From: Nocardia nova SH22a
GTDB taxonomy: Bacteria > Actinomycetota > Actinomycetes > Mycobacteriales > Mycobacteriaceae
Length of the DNA stretch: 64,000 nt
Assembly (NCBI RefSeq): GCF_000523235.1
Contig: NZ_CP006850.1
Location: 6,200,001-6,264,000 of the forward strand
Direction: 5' to 3'
Shown here: piece by piece, positions 15,975 to 25,953 of the stretch
Layout of the letters: each line of letters opens with the position of its first letter
How positions within the stretch are numbered: the stretch's first letter is position 1
Position numbers and translations under genes: made by a program
The notes under the pieces: model-generated
Databases searched by the model: none
Told to the model about the DNA's origin: nothing
What the model saw: only the letters and a program-made list of their open reading frames with translations

Positions 15975-16946
15975 TCAGCGGTCGAGCATGGCCGTTGAGA
16001 CCGTCCACAGTCTCGCCGCGGTCTCCGGGTCGATCGCCCATTGCTTGACGCCGTGACTGTTCTCGAACAATTCCGCGTCGTCGGGCACGGTGTGGGCCTC
16101 GCGGCAGTCGTCGAGGTAGTGGCCGCCGGTGTGCGCGAATTCCGGTGCCAGTGCCGCGACGAGCGTGGTGGCGGCGCCCTGTTGCGGCGTTTTGTAGCTG
16201 AAGACGCCGGCCGCCTCGGCCGCGGCGAGGTAGTCCTTCTGTTTCCGGGTGAAGTTCCGTTGCAGCCCGGTGGCGACGCCGCCGGGATTCACGGCATTGG
16301 CGACGATGCCGTCGCCCGCCCACCGGCGTGTGGCCTCGACGGCGAACAGCGAAGTGGCGGTTTTGGATTGCGCGTACGCCGCTTGCGGATCATATTCGCG
16401 GTGTTCGAAATGGAGATCGTCGAAAACGATCGGTGAGCGCATATGGGCGGTCGAACTCACCGAGACGATGCGTGCCTCGCCGCGCTGACGGGAACCCGCG
16501 GCGAGGGCATCGCGCAGTCCGAGACTCAGCGCGAAGTGGCCGAGATAGTTGGTGGCGAATTGCAGTTCCCACCCGTCGGCGGTTCGAGTCAGGGCAGGCG
16601 TGATGACCGCGGCATTGTTGACCAGCAGATGCAGGGGGCCGCTCCAGGCGTCGGCGAAGTCCGATATCGCGGCGCGCTCGGCGAGATCCAAGGCGGCGAC
16701 ACGCACAGCGTCACGGCCGGTCGACCGCGCGATGTCACGGGCGGCGGACACACCCGCCGCGGAATTGCGTACTGCCAGTGTGACTTCCGCGCCGGACCTG
16801 GCGAGGGTACGGGCGGTTTCCAGCCCGAGCCCGGACGACGCGCCGGTGACGACGGCGCGTACTCCGGTGAGATCGGCGTCCGCGGCGACTTCGTCGGCGG
16901 TGCTGGCCGCATCGAAGCGCGTGGTGATGAGTGAGTGCGCGGACAT
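15975..16946 (-). CDS. Short-chain dehydrogenase (retinol dehydrogenase-like)
   Basis: A 323-residue SDR with TGASSGLG at about residue 36, NNAAV, VSVSSTAH and the YAQSK catalytic pair. It resembles the long retinol-dehydrogenase-like actinobacterial oxidoreductases and the protein at 8191-9159. The ATG at 16946 is preceded by GGAGG with 5-nt spacing. It diverges from a TetR gene; the operator at 17018-17037 lies between them, so regulation by that TetR is likely. Confidence 0.88.
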   Translation of the reverse strand: MSAHSLITTRFDAASTADEVAADADLTGVRAVVTGASSGLGLETARTLARSGAEVTLAVRNSAAGVSAARDIARSTGRDAVRVAALDLAERAAISDFADAWSGPLHLLVNNAAVITPALTRTADGWELQFATNYLGHFALSLGLRDALAAGSRQRGEARIVSVSSTAHMRSPIVFDDLHFEHREYDPQAAYAQSKTATSLFAVEATRRWAGDGIVANAVNPGGVATGLQRNFTRKQKDYLAAAEAAGVFSYKTPQQGAATTLVAALAPEFAHTGGHYLDDCREAHTVPDDAELFENSHGVKQWAIDPETAARLWTVSTAMLDR

Positions 16947-17017
16947 CAGAGCCTCCATGCGCCGGATCGAAGGATTCGCACGGGCAATGAGCCGCACACT
17001 TCAACTATACAAATTGA

Positions 17018-17037
17018 ACTAACTTTGTCTAGTTAGT
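17018..17037. promoter_or_regulatory. TetR operator over -35 box
   Basis: Perfect 6-bp arms ACTAAC and GTTAGT around an 8-nt spacer. It overlaps TTGTCT (17025-17030), a -35-like box 18 bp before TACACT (17049-17054). Binding would block the regulator's own promoter. Confidence 0.62.
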
Positions 17038-17054
17038 GCAGTGGCGGCTACACT
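17025..17054 (+). promoter_or_regulatory. TetR gene promoter, leaderless arrangement
   Basis: TTGTCT and TACACT are spaced 18 bp. The GTG at 17062 is 7 nt after the -10 box and has no ribosome site, so a leaderless transcript is predicted. This decides the start against an in-frame GTG at 17041. Confidence 0.5.
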
Positions 17055-17061
17055 CGCCTGT

Positions 17062-17649
17062 GTGAGATCCATCGAGCCCGAGACCACGGCGGGCGAGACC
17101 GGGCGGCGCGAACAGGTCCTGGACGCGGCCTTGCTGACCTTCGCCCGCTTCGGTTACCGCAAAACCTCGATGGACGAGGTCGCCCGGGCGGCCGACATCT
17201 CCAGGCCCGGCCTGTACTTCCTCTTCGCCTCGAAGCAGGACCTGTTCAAAGCCGCCGCCACCCGCGCACTCGCGGGCGACATCGCCGCCGCCGAACGCAC
17301 TCTGGACGAGACCGGCCGCCCGCTCGGCGAGCGGGTCATCGCCGCCTTCGACCACTGGACCGGCCGCTACGCCGGACCGCTCGCGCGCGATATCGCCATC
17401 GTGATCGAAAGCAATCCGGACCTACTGGGCACGGTCGCCGGCGAATACTCCCGCCGTTTCGCCGACCTGATCACCACCACGCTGACCGCGGCCGCACCGG
17501 GCAGAGCCGAGGTGGCCGACGATGTTGCCCAGACGCTACTCAGCACCGCCCGCGGCATCAAACAGCAGGCGGGCAGCCGCGCGGAGTTCCGCGAGCGAAT
17601 GACCGTCGCGGTCGATCTCCTCCTGCCCGCACTGGAACGCGCGGCGTAA
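17062..17649 (+). CDS. TetR family transcriptional regulator
   Basis: A 195-residue TetR repressor. The helix-turn-helix FGYRKTSMDEVARAADISRPGLYFLFASKQDLF is textbook. The C-terminal domain is helical with no recognised ligand motif. The start at 17062 is chosen from promoter spacing; a GTG at 17041 would add seven residues. Divergent from the SDR gene at 15975-16946 with an operator between them, so it likely represses itself and that SDR. Confidence 0.88.
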   Translation: MRSIEPETTAGETGRREQVLDAALLTFARFGYRKTSMDEVARAADISRPGLYFLFASKQDLFKAAATRALAGDIAAAERTLDETGRPLGERVIAAFDHWTGRYAGPLARDIAIVIESNPDLLGTVAGEYSRRFADLITTTLTAAAPGRAEVADDVAQTLLSTARGIKQQAGSRAEFRERMTVAVDLLLPALERAA

Positions 17650-17935
17650 ACATCGGGGGCACAGCAGGTTTCGACAACCAATCGTGAAGAGTCTCGTGTC
17701 CGCACCGTCCGCCGGGGCCGTGATGCGGACGCGCAGATCCGCGCCACGCCCTCGACATCGAGAACCGGACGCAGGTGGTGTGTAGTGTCACCGGCGAACT
17801 CGCGGAATCGTACGGGACATTCCGTGACGGGAGGCGAATTCGATTGGGGCTCATCGTGATCGGTCGATGGTCCACCCGCACTCCGGACATGATCGCACCG
17901 CCGAAACGTTGGGCGTTCACAGCCCCGGCGGTGGG

Positions 17936-18964
17936 CTACCGCAGTCCGAAGAAGTTCGGCTCGGCATCTTCCGGGACCGCACTGGCTGGGGTGAAATCCT
18001 CGACCGCCGAGCGCAATTCGATCAGGTGACGAGCGTGCGCATCCAATGCCGCGTCCTCCGCCGACACCGGAATCCACTGGCGGATCGAGCGCGCCTTCGA
18101 CTCCAGGTCGAGTGCCACGACAACGGCCAAACCGTGCGCCGCGAGTTCCGGTTCGCCGGAGTGCGCGTCCATCGCGGTGACGTGCACGCTGATGTGCATA
18201 CTGCGCGGGCCGGTGTGGATCAGACGCGCGGTCACCTCGACCGCATGGCCGATGACGATCGGGCGATAGAAACGGATACCACCGAAATAGGAGGTGAGTA
18301 CATGCTGCCCGGCCCAATTCGCGCCGCAGACGTAGGCCGCCTCGTCGATCCACTGCATGGTGCGGCCACCGTGGACCTTGCCGCCCCAGTTGATATCGGA
18401 GGGGGCGGCGAGGAATCGGAGGGTGGCGCTGGGGCCGGTGCCGGCGGCGGTGTAGTGCTGCGCGGCCATCGCGGACTCGATCTCCTTGCGGACCGCCACC
18501 CGGGCGCCGGCCTGGCGGTGGCGCTGCAGTTCGAGGATGGTGGACGGATTCCATTGCGGCACTTCGACAGTGCGGCGGTCGTCGTCCACCGCGACGAAAA
18601 TCGTCAGGCATTGTGCACTCTGCACCGGCTTGGCGCGGGTCGGATCGGTGGAGTAGACGGTGACCAGGATGTGCATGCTGGTGCGGCCGGTGTGCACCAG
18701 ATTGGCGTGCAGTTCGACCAACTCGCCGACCTCGATGGGCCGGTCGAGGTGGATATTGCCGACATAGGCGGTGACGCAGTAGTGGCCGCTCCACTGCGCG
18801 GCCCCGGCATAGGCGACCTTGTCGATCCATTCCAGGAGTTTGCCGCCGTCGACCGCACCGACGATTCCGGCATCGGCGGGTTTGACCAGGAAGCGGTGGA
18901 TGACCTCCGAGCGAGGGCCTACGGATACGGGAGCGGGCAGATCGACGGTCGATGCATTCGGCAC
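17936..18964 (-). CDS. Acyl-CoA thioesterase with two hotdog domains
   Basis: A 342-residue double-hotdog protein. Each half repeats the 4HBT pattern: GGKLLEWIDKVAYAGAAQWSG with LVHTGRTSMHI in the first half, and GGKVHGGRTMQWIDEAAYVCGANW with LIHTGPRSMHI in the second. Both halves keep an acidic residue in the WID helix, so both may be catalytic. It should hydrolyse acyl-CoA thioesters in the cytoplasm. It stands alone between a TetR gene and the DUF2252 gene. Confidence 0.87.
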   Translation of the reverse strand: MPNASTVDLPAPVSVGPRSEVIHRFLVKPADAGIVGAVDGGKLLEWIDKVAYAGAAQWSGHYCVTAYVGNIHLDRPIEVGELVELHANLVHTGRTSMHILVTVYSTDPTRAKPVQSAQCLTIFVAVDDDRRTVEVPQWNPSTILELQRHRQAGARVAVRKEIESAMAAQHYTAAGTGPSATLRFLAAPSDINWGGKVHGGRTMQWIDEAAYVCGANWAGQHVLTSYFGGIRFYRPIVIGHAVEVTARLIHTGPRSMHISVHVTAMDAHSGEPELAAHGLAVVVALDLESKARSIRQWIPVSAEDAALDAHARHLIELRSAVEDFTPASAVPEDAEPNFFGLR

Positions 18965-19186
18965 AGCGAAGGTCCTTTTTCCGGGAGGGTTGTCGTATCG
19001 CTGACACCGTTGTCCCGAGCACCCTAGGTCGTCGTCACCGTTACGAGCGAGTAGGCGTTCACCAGTGGCGGCAGGTGTTCCGGCCGCCGATCCGCGGGCC
19101 GGTTCGAGTCGGTGCCGGTGGTTACAGTGGGCACCGAGATCTATCAGGGCACCATGAACCAGCGGCGGAAGCCCGATGGGTACCGG

Positions 19187-20548
19187 TCAATAGGCCGAAT
19201 CGGCGGCCACCACACGTCCGGAGTCGATGGCGCGCAACAACTCTCGATGATCCGCTGCGGTCTGATCGGCGTACGTGAGAGCGAATTCCGCCATGGCCCG
19301 GTCGAACACCTCACCACGCCCCAGATAGTCGGCGATCGCGATGCGGTCACCGGAGCGGGCATGAGCGCGGGCCAGCGTGTGACCGCAGAGCGCGGCGTAC
19401 TGGCGCAGGCCCGAACGGGTCACGTTCTCGATGTCGGCGCTGCCCTTCATATCTCGCAGCTGACGAAGATAGAAGTGCCGGCTGCCGGGGCCGGTGGTCC
19501 ACCCCAGGAAGATGTCGCTCGCGGTCTGCAGCAGACGCTGGCCGTGGACCACCCGATGGCCTTGCTGACGGAACACACTCGCGGGCAGATGCGCTGCCAG
19601 CACCGACTTTTCGGCCTCCTTGACCTGGAGGAACAGCGGGCCGCCGGTATCGCGGTCGATCAGCAGCAGCACGTAGCACTGGGTGCCGACGCTCCCGACC
19701 CCGACCACCTTGCGAGCGAAATCCACGATGCGGTAGCGGCTGACCAGGACTCGGCGCTCCTCCGGCAGGGTCCGGCAGTATTCGGCGAACACCTCGTCGA
19801 CGGCGGCGGCCTCGGCCGGATCCAGGGAAACCAGCAGTGGGGGCTGGAATCGAATGCGGGGTTCGCCGTCGGGTCCCGGCTCGGTCAGTTTGCGCAACGC
19901 CTGCAGACTCGTGCGCTTGCGCGCCGAATCGAGATTTCTCGTCACTTCCTTGCGCTGCTTGGGATTTCGTACCAGATCGGTCAACGTATCGGCGTCGACC
20001 TGCTCGTACCACACGTCGAGCGAGTCGAGCCCGGCCAGCCGGCGCATACACTCCCGATAGGCTGCCGCGGCGGCGCGGGCGAGGTCACCGGCATCATCGT
20101 CGTCGTAGCCGTTGGCGCGCGCGGCCACCGCGACACTCGCCGCCAGGCGCTTCACATCCCATTCGAACGGACCGGGCAAGGTTTCGTCGAAATCGTTGAG
20201 GTCGAACACCAGCGAACGTTCCGGCGATCCGAAGACCCCGAAGTTGGACAGGTGGGCGTCACCGCACAGCTGGACCAGCAGGCCGGTGCCGGGTGCGGTG
20301 GCGAGATCGGCCGCCATGATCGCGGGCGCACCACGCAGGAACGGAAACTCACCGGCCGCCATCCGGGCATAGCGGATCGGGACCAGTTCGGGAAGCCGAG
20401 TCTCGGCCTGCCGCTCGAGAATCGCGATGGGATCGCGACCGGCCGCGGGATGGAACTCGCCGAGCGACGAGCGCGGAACGGCGGCTCGCATCGCACGTCC
20501 CGGAGACGGGGATTCGCTGGGCGCGGTATCGACGAGCGTCTTCGTCAT
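19187..20548 (-). CDS. DUF2252 protein
   Basis: A 453-residue member of DUF2252, a kinase-like-fold family of unknown function that is common in actinobacteria. Diagnostic stretches are YARMAAGEFPFLRGAP, CGDAHLSNFGVFGSP, FDLNDFDETLPGPFEWDVKRLAAS and FLQVKEAEKSVL. The DAH and DFDE pairs resemble phosphotransferase active sites, though the reaction is not established. Probably monocistronic. Confidence 0.88.
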   Translation of the reverse strand: MTKTLVDTAPSESPSPGRAMRAAVPRSSLGEFHPAAGRDPIAILERQAETRLPELVPIRYARMAAGEFPFLRGAPAIMAADLATAPGTGLLVQLCGDAHLSNFGVFGSPERSLVFDLNDFDETLPGPFEWDVKRLAASVAVAARANGYDDDDAGDLARAAAAAYRECMRRLAGLDSLDVWYEQVDADTLTDLVRNPKQRKEVTRNLDSARKRTSLQALRKLTEPGPDGEPRIRFQPPLLVSLDPAEAAAVDEVFAEYCRTLPEERRVLVSRYRIVDFARKVVGVGSVGTQCYVLLLIDRDTGGPLFLQVKEAEKSVLAAHLPASVFRQQGHRVVHGQRLLQTASDIFLGWTTGPGSRHFYLRQLRDMKGSADIENVTRSGLRQYAALCGHTLARAHARSGDRIAIADYLGRGEVFDRAMAEFALTYADQTAADHRELLRAIDSGRVVAADSAY

Positions 20549-20636
20549 TCACCAAGTCTTGCCCGCCCGCGCCTGTGCGGCAACCACATAGCGAACATTC
20601 GTCGTCCTGTTGTGATCCATACGGGCCCGAACACGG

Positions 20637-20668
20637 CGAAGGGCCGCCCGCGAACGGACGGCCCTTCG
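20637..20668 (-). terminator. ilvC terminator
   Basis: Hairpin with a 10-bp outer stem (20637-20646 with 20659-20668), extended by 3 more pairs after one mismatch, loop CGAA. It starts 19 nt after the ilvC stop and can also serve the upstream DUF2252 gap. Confidence 0.7.
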
Positions 20669-20686
20669 GACGAAACCTCTGTCGAA

Positions 20687-21724
<1,038 letters not shown>

Positions 21725-21727
21725 TCA

Positions 21728-21806
21728 TCCCCGCTGACGCGGGGAAATGGTAAGTGCGCCTATGCGCGGTTTTGTTCGATATGGGATCGGGCCCCGCCTC
21801 GCGGGG
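21728..21806 (-). other. Two hairpins in ilvN-ilvC spacer
   Basis: Stems 21728-21734/21739-21745 (7 bp) and 21792-21797/21801-21806 (6 bp), both built on CCCCGC/GCGGGG. They may be mRNA processing or stability signals setting ilvC expression relative to ilvBN. Function is inferred. Confidence 0.4.
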
Positions 21807-21838
21807 AGCACCGACACCGCCTGTCGATCACAGCTAAC

Positions 21839-22342
21839 TTAGCGCGTCGCCGTGATCGACTTGGGGCCGCGGCCAACGGCTACGACTCCCGACTGCACGA
21901 TTTCACGAATGCCGTACGGTTCCAGCATCCGCAGCAGTGCCTCGAGCTTCGACCGGGTGCCGGTCGCCTCGATGGTCAGGGCATCCGGTGACACGTCGAT
22001 GACCTTGGCCCGGAACAGGTTGGCCGCCTCGATCACCTGGGTGCGCACGCTGGCGTCGGCACGCACCTTCACCAGGATCAGTTCGCGGGCCACCGAGGCT
22101 TCGGCGTCCTGCTCGACGATCTTGATGACGTTCACCAGCTTGTTGAGCTGCTTGGTGACCTGTTCCAGCGGCAGATCCTCCACGGTGACCACGATGGTCA
22201 TGCGGGAGATGTCGGGAACCTCGGTACCACCCACGGCCAGGGATTCGATATTGAATCCACGCCGGGAGAACAGGCTCGCCACCCGCGCCAGCACACCGGG
22301 CTTGTCCTCCACCAGCACGCTGAGGGTATGGGTCGTGCTCAC
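21839..22342 (-). CDS. ilvN: Acetolactate synthase small (regulatory) subunit
   Basis: A 167-residue ACT-domain protein. The N-terminus [22 protein letters not shown] and [10 protein letters not shown] are the ACT fold that binds valine for feedback inhibition of IlvB. The C-terminal half is the ALS_ss_C domain. Its GTG (22340-22342) overlaps the ilvB stop by 3 nt, so the subunits are translated together. Confidence 0.97.
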   Translation of the reverse strand: MSTTHTLSVLVEDKPGVLARVASLFSRRGFNIESLAVGGTEVPDISRMTIVVTVEDLPLEQVTKQLNKLVNVIKIVEQDAEASVARELILVKVRADASVRTQVIEAANLFRAKVIDVSPDALTIEATGTRSKLEALLRMLEPYGIREIVQSGVVAVGRGPKSITATR

Positions 22343-24294
22343 AGGTTGGTCTCCTTCTGCGAGGCCCGTTCGTGCGCCGACAGGGTCGCCTTGTCGTGTG
22401 ACATGGCCTCGTGGATGACGGCGGGCTCGGAGGCCTGCTCGTCCTCGTCGAACAGCGGGCGGATACCGCGGGCGGCCATGATCTCGTCGTTGGAGGTGCC
22501 GGCGGCGACCATCGGCCACACCTGCGCGTCCTTGCCGACGATGAAATCGATCACCACGGGGCGGTCGTTGATCGACTGCGCCTCGCGGATGGCGGCCTCC
22601 ACGTCCTCTTCCTTCTCCACCCGGATGCCGTGGCAGCCCAGCGCTTCGGCGAGCTTCACGAAATCGGGGATGCGCAGGGTGTGGGTGCCCAGATCGGTGT
22701 TGGAATAGCGCTGCTCGTAGAACAGCGTCTGCCACTGCCGGACCATGCCCAGGTTGCCGTTGTTGATGAGCGCGACCTTGATCGGCACGCCCTCGACGGC
22801 GCAGGTGGCCAACTCCTGGTTGGTCATCTGGAAGCAGCCGTCACCGTCGACCGCCCACACCTCTTTGTCCGGCGCGCCCATCTTGGCGCCCATCGCGGCG
22901 GGCACCGCGTAGCCCATGGTGCCCAGACCACCGGAATTGAGCCAGGTGCGCGGCTTCTCGTACTTGACGAACTGCGCGGCCCACATCTGGTGCTGACCGA
23001 CGCCCGCGACATAGATCGCCTCGGGTCCGGCCAGGCGGCCCAGGGTCTCGATCACGAACTCCGGTGACAGCGAACCGTCGGAGGTCGGGCCGTAGCCCAG
23101 CGGGTACTGGTCGCGCACGCCACCGAGGTAGGACCACCAGGACTCCAGGTCCAGCAGCGGCGCCTCGACATTGGTGAAGGCGGGATCGGATTTGAGGGTC
23201 TCGATCAGTTCGGTGATGACCTCGCGGCAGTCACCCACGATCGGCACGTCCGCATGGCGGTTCTTGCCGATCTCGGCCGGGTCGATGTCGGCGTGGATGA
23301 CCTTGGCGTGCGGCGCGAAGGAATCGAGCTGACCGGTGACGCGGTCGTCGAAACGCGCGCCCAGGGTGATCAGCAGATCCGACTTCTGCAGGGCCGCAAC
23401 GGCTCCCACGGTGCCGTGCATACCAGGCATACCCATGTTCAGGGTGTGGCTGTCGGGGAACGCGCCGCGCGCCATCAGGGTGGTGACCACCGGGATGCCG
23501 GTCAGCTCGGCCAGTTCCAGCAGCTCCGGCGAGGCGTCGGCCTTGATCACGCCGCCGCCCACATAGAGCACCGGGGACTTGGCCTCGGCGATCAGGCGGG
23601 CGGCCTCGCGCACCTGCTTACCGTGCGGCTTGGTGACCGGGCGATAGCCGGGCAGCCGCATCTCCGGCGGCCAGCTGAAGGTGGTCTGCGCCTGCAGCAC
23701 ATCCTTCGGGATGTCGACCAGCACCGCGCCGGGGCGGCCGGAGGAGGCCAGGTGGAATGCCTCGGCGATGATGCGCGGGATGTCGATGGCGTCGTTGACC
23801 AGGAAGTTGTGCTTGGTGCACGCCATCGTGATGCCGGAGATGTCGGCTTCCTGGAAGGCGTCGGTGCCGATGAGGCCGCGGCCGACCTGACCGGTGATCG
23901 CCACCAGCGGCACCGAATCCATCTGCGCGTCCGCGATCGGGGTGACCAGGTTCGTTGCGCCGGGACCGGAGGTGGCCATGCACACACCGACCTTGCCGGT
24001 GGCCTGGGCGTAGCCGGTCGCCGCGTGACCGGCGCCCTGCTCGTGCCGGACCAGGACGTGACGCACCCGGGTGGAATCGAAGAGCGGGTCGTAGACGGGA
24101 AGAATCGCACCGCCGGGAATGCCGAATACCGTGTCGACGCCGAGCTCCTCGAGGGAGCGGACGACGGACTGTGCGCCGGTCACCTTCTCGGGCGGGACCT
24201 GGCGGCGGTTTCCGGCCGACGCCGGAGTCGGCGTGGTCGCCGAAGGCGCGGGCCTGCGGGCCGAGGGCCCGGGCCGGGCTGTTGGTGCGCTCAC
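22339..24294 (-). CDS. ilvB: Acetolactate synthase large (catalytic) subunit
   Basis: A 651-residue thiamine diphosphate enzyme that condenses two pyruvates, or pyruvate and 2-oxobutyrate. The catalytic Glu lies in [15 protein letters not shown], and the ThDP motif begins [19 protein letters not shown] and ends at NNGN. The first 35 residues are an Ala/Pro/Thr-rich extension typical of actinobacterial IlvB. Start is the GTG at 24294 behind GGAAAAG. It is preceded by an attenuator and leader peptide and followed by overlapping ilvN. Homologue of Rv3003c. Confidence 0.97.
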   Translation of the reverse strand: MSAPTARPGPSARRPAPSATTPTPASAGNRRQVPPEKVTGAQSVVRSLEELGVDTVFGIPGGAILPVYDPLFDSTRVRHVLVRHEQGAGHAATGYAQATGKVGVCMATSGPGATNLVTPIADAQMDSVPLVAITGQVGRGLIGTDAFQEADISGITMACTKHNFLVNDAIDIPRIIAEAFHLASSGRPGAVLVDIPKDVLQAQTTFSWPPEMRLPGYRPVTKPHGKQVREAARLIAEAKSPVLYVGGGVIKADASPELLELAELTGIPVVTTLMARGAFPDSHTLNMGMPGMHGTVGAVAALQKSDLLITLGARFDDRVTGQLDSFAPHAKVIHADIDPAEIGKNRHADVPIVGDCREVITELIETLKSDPAFTNVEAPLLDLESWWSYLGGVRDQYPLGYGPTSDGSLSPEFVIETLGRLAGPEAIYVAGVGQHQMWAAQFVKYEKPRTWLNSGGLGTMGYAVPAAMGAKMGAPDKEVWAVDGDGCFQMTNQELATCAVEGVPIKVALINNGNLGMVRQWQTLFYEQRYSNTDLGTHTLRIPDFVKLAEALGCHGIRVEKEEDVEAAIREAQSINDRPVVIDFIVGKDAQVWPMVAAGTSNDEIMAARGIRPLFDEDEQASEPAVIHEAMSHDKATLSAHERASQKETNL

Positions 24295-24391
24295 CGTCTT
24301 TTCCTTTACTGCTTGTCGTTCACTGCTTCGCGTTCACGCGACGCCTGCGCGGCGCGAACATCGAAGCCCTGAACACAACTTGTCCGAACAC

Positions 24392-24430
24392 AAAAAAGCC
24401 CCCGTCAGCCGGTGGCTGAGCGAGGGTGGC
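24392..24430 (-). terminator. ilvB attenuator terminator
   Basis: On the minus strand a stem of TCAGCC (24419-24414) with GGCTGA (24410-24405), extended by weaker GC pairs, is followed by six T residues (24397-24392). The upstream segment GCTGAGC (24479-24473) can instead pair with GCTCAGC (24421-24415), forming an antiterminator. The pairing choice would depend on ribosome position on the leader peptide. Confidence 0.72.
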
Positions 24431-24474
24431 GCGTCGCAGTTGCGAGCTGACGTATTCGACCTCAGTCGTCAGGC

Positions 24475-24522
24475 TCAGCGCTGGACGCGCCGGCCGATTA
24501 CGAGAAGCTCGTTTCGATTCAC
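24475..24522 (-). CDS. ilvL: ilvB leader peptide
   Basis: A 15-residue peptide, MNRNELLVIGRRVQR, with consecutive Leu-Leu-Val-Ile codons, the end products of the pathway. Its stop codon overlaps the antiterminator arm, so a ribosome stalling on the Leu/Val/Ile codons would favour antitermination. The GTG lies about 8 nt after a -10 box with no ribosome site, so it is probably translated from a leaderless RNA. This follows the classical attenuation design known for ilvB in corynebacteria. Confidence 0.75.
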   Translation of the reverse strand: MNRNELLVIGRRVQR

Positions 24523-24529
24523 GCGCTCG

Positions 24530-24559
24530 ACGGTATGCGCGCGTAAGTCGATGAGTCAA
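24530..24559 (-). promoter_or_regulatory. ilvB promoter
   Basis: Minus-strand TTGACT (24559-24554) and TACCGT (24535-24530), 18-bp spacing. The expected start of transcription is at or next to the leader-peptide GTG at 24522. Confidence 0.6.
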
Positions 24560-24576
24560 ATTCCTTGACGTACGGT

Positions 24577-24593
24577 GTCTCATTATGTGAGAC
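24577..24593. promoter_or_regulatory. Palindrome upstream of ilvB promoter
   Basis: Perfect 6-bp arms GTCTCA and TGAGAC around TTATG, 18 bp upstream of the ilvB -35 box. Candidate site for a regulator of branched-chain amino acid genes, for example the IclR-type LtbR/NdgR; that name is a hypothesis. Confidence 0.5.
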
Positions 24594-24637
24594 GGGGCGG
24601 TTCGAGTGTCGCTTCACCATGATGCGAGGATGGGGGT

Positions 24638-25300
24638 GTGTCATCGCCGCAGCAGTCCGTGCCACCAGCTCAATCGTCCCACACCGCCGAGGGCGGAGCC
24701 GATACGGGGCGGGTGATCCGAATCCCTCGGCTCGGACATCTCGCGGTGTTCATTCTGCTGATCTGCGCGGCGTTCCCGTTCTTCGGCTGGCCCGCGGTGC
24801 TGTGGATCCTGTTCCTGATCCCCATCGCGGCGGCCTGGTGGGTCGAGCGCACGCGGACCACGGTGTCGGCGGCCGGGCTGGATACGCGCACGGTGTTCGG
24901 CTCACGGCACATCGACTGGGCGCAGGTCCGGGGCCTGCGGATTCCCAAGCGCGGATTCGTGCGGGTGCACCTGAGCGACGACTCCGAGGTGGCGCTGCCC
25001 GCGGTGAGTTACGACCGGCTGAAGGATCTGGTCGCGGCTTCGGGCGGGCGCATTCCGGATCCGTTCGCGCGACCGGCGGAGAGCGGGACGTCGGGTGAGG
25101 AAGCGACCTCGGGCGAAGCCGTCTCCGAGGAGGGCGTGGACCCGGTCGACTCGGCTCCCGGCGACGCGACCTCGGGCAGCGCGACATCCGGCAACGCGAC
25201 CACCAACGGCGCTGCCCCCGGCGAGGCGGCCTCGAACGACGCGACCACGGGCGGCACGTCCGGCAACGCGACATCCGGCGGGGCGGACTCCAGCAACTGA
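24638..25300 (+). CDS. PH-domain membrane protein, Cfp6-like
   Basis: A 220-residue protein with two adjacent membrane segments (about residues 32-65) and a bacterial PH domain (TTVSAAGLDTRTVFGSRHIDWAQVRGLRIP). The position, divergent from ilvB, matches M. tuberculosis Rv3004 (cfp6). The last 80 residues are low-complexity Ala/Thr/Ser/Gly repeats of the TSGxATSGNAT type, absent from the core family and probably disordered. Start is a GTG behind a purine-rich stretch. Function of the family is not established. Confidence 0.82.
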   Translation: MSSPQQSVPPAQSSHTAEGGADTGRVIRIPRLGHLAVFILLICAAFPFFGWPAVLWILFLIPIAAAWWVERTRTTVSAAGLDTRTVFGSRHIDWAQVRGLRIPKRGFVRVHLSDDSEVALPAVSYDRLKDLVAASGGRIPDPFARPAESGTSGEEATSGEAVSEEGVDPVDSAPGDATSGSATSGNATTNGAAPGEAASNDATTGGTSGNATSGGADSSN

Positions 25301-25953
25301 CGTCCGGCGACACGGCCCGAAACACAACCCCAGGGACACTGCCGAGAGCTGACCAGCGTTGAGCTGCGCTCTCCGGTCAGGGCCACCTGAATTTTTCGTG
25401 CAAACCTCGCCGGATTTTCGGGAATCCCCGAAGTCCGGGCTCGTTGTGCACGATTTGTTCGCACCCGCACGTGGGATCTTTCACACTCCGCCCGGTCCGG
25501 CTGCCGGGAACAAATCGGGCGGTCGGCGACGCTGCCCAAGAGGTGCGCCCGGCCACGGGCACACGGTCGCCGTGACGAACCGGTTGCGGCGAGGTCCGGG
25601 GTCGAGGCCCACCGGTACCGGCCGTTCGGACCGCTCGACGACGGCCGTGCGCCGCGCAACCCCGCGGCGCACGCGCCCCTGCCTCCGGTGAGGACGCTCC
25701 GGTGACGGGAGTAACGTTGAGACGCCGAACAGACACTCTGCTCCTGGCGAACAGATCACTCTGCCGACGACACCTCGCCGACGAGACGCTCATCGCGCAG
25801 GCCGACCAGCCCCCGGCCGCGCTACCGGAGATCCGCCGGACGAGCAGCCGCGACGAGCAGATCCCGCTGCGACAAGTAGAGCCGCTCCGGCCATGTGCCG
25901 ACCGACGGTGACGCCAGCCGCCGTCCCAGAGCCGACCACCGAGGACCGAATAC
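25301..25953. other. Intergenic region before ilvD
   Basis: About 650 bp with no gene I can support. It contains one copy of a palindromic repeat (25388-25461). The rest is GC-rich and should include the ilvD promoter and leader, but I can see no clear boxes or leader peptide. Confidence 0.5.
25388..25461. repeat. Palindromic intergenic element, copy A
   Basis: An imperfect dyad of about 74 bp. The outer right arm GTTGTGCACGATTTGTTCG mirrors a left arm with several mismatches, and the centre reads TTTTCGGGAATCCCCGAAG. The same arms and centre recur at 56563-56638, where the dyad is nearly perfect. Confidence 0.65.

Noticed and set aside
19095..19120. GGTTCGAGTC stretch resembling a tRNA T-arm
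   Set aside because: The flanking 5-bp stem does not pair and no acceptor or anticodon arm is present; the same holds at 55720-55735.
25702..25911. A 69-codon frame before ilvD containing DTLLLANRSL, a possible leader peptide
   Set aside because: Too long, with no terminator/antiterminator pairing downstream and no ribosome site seen.
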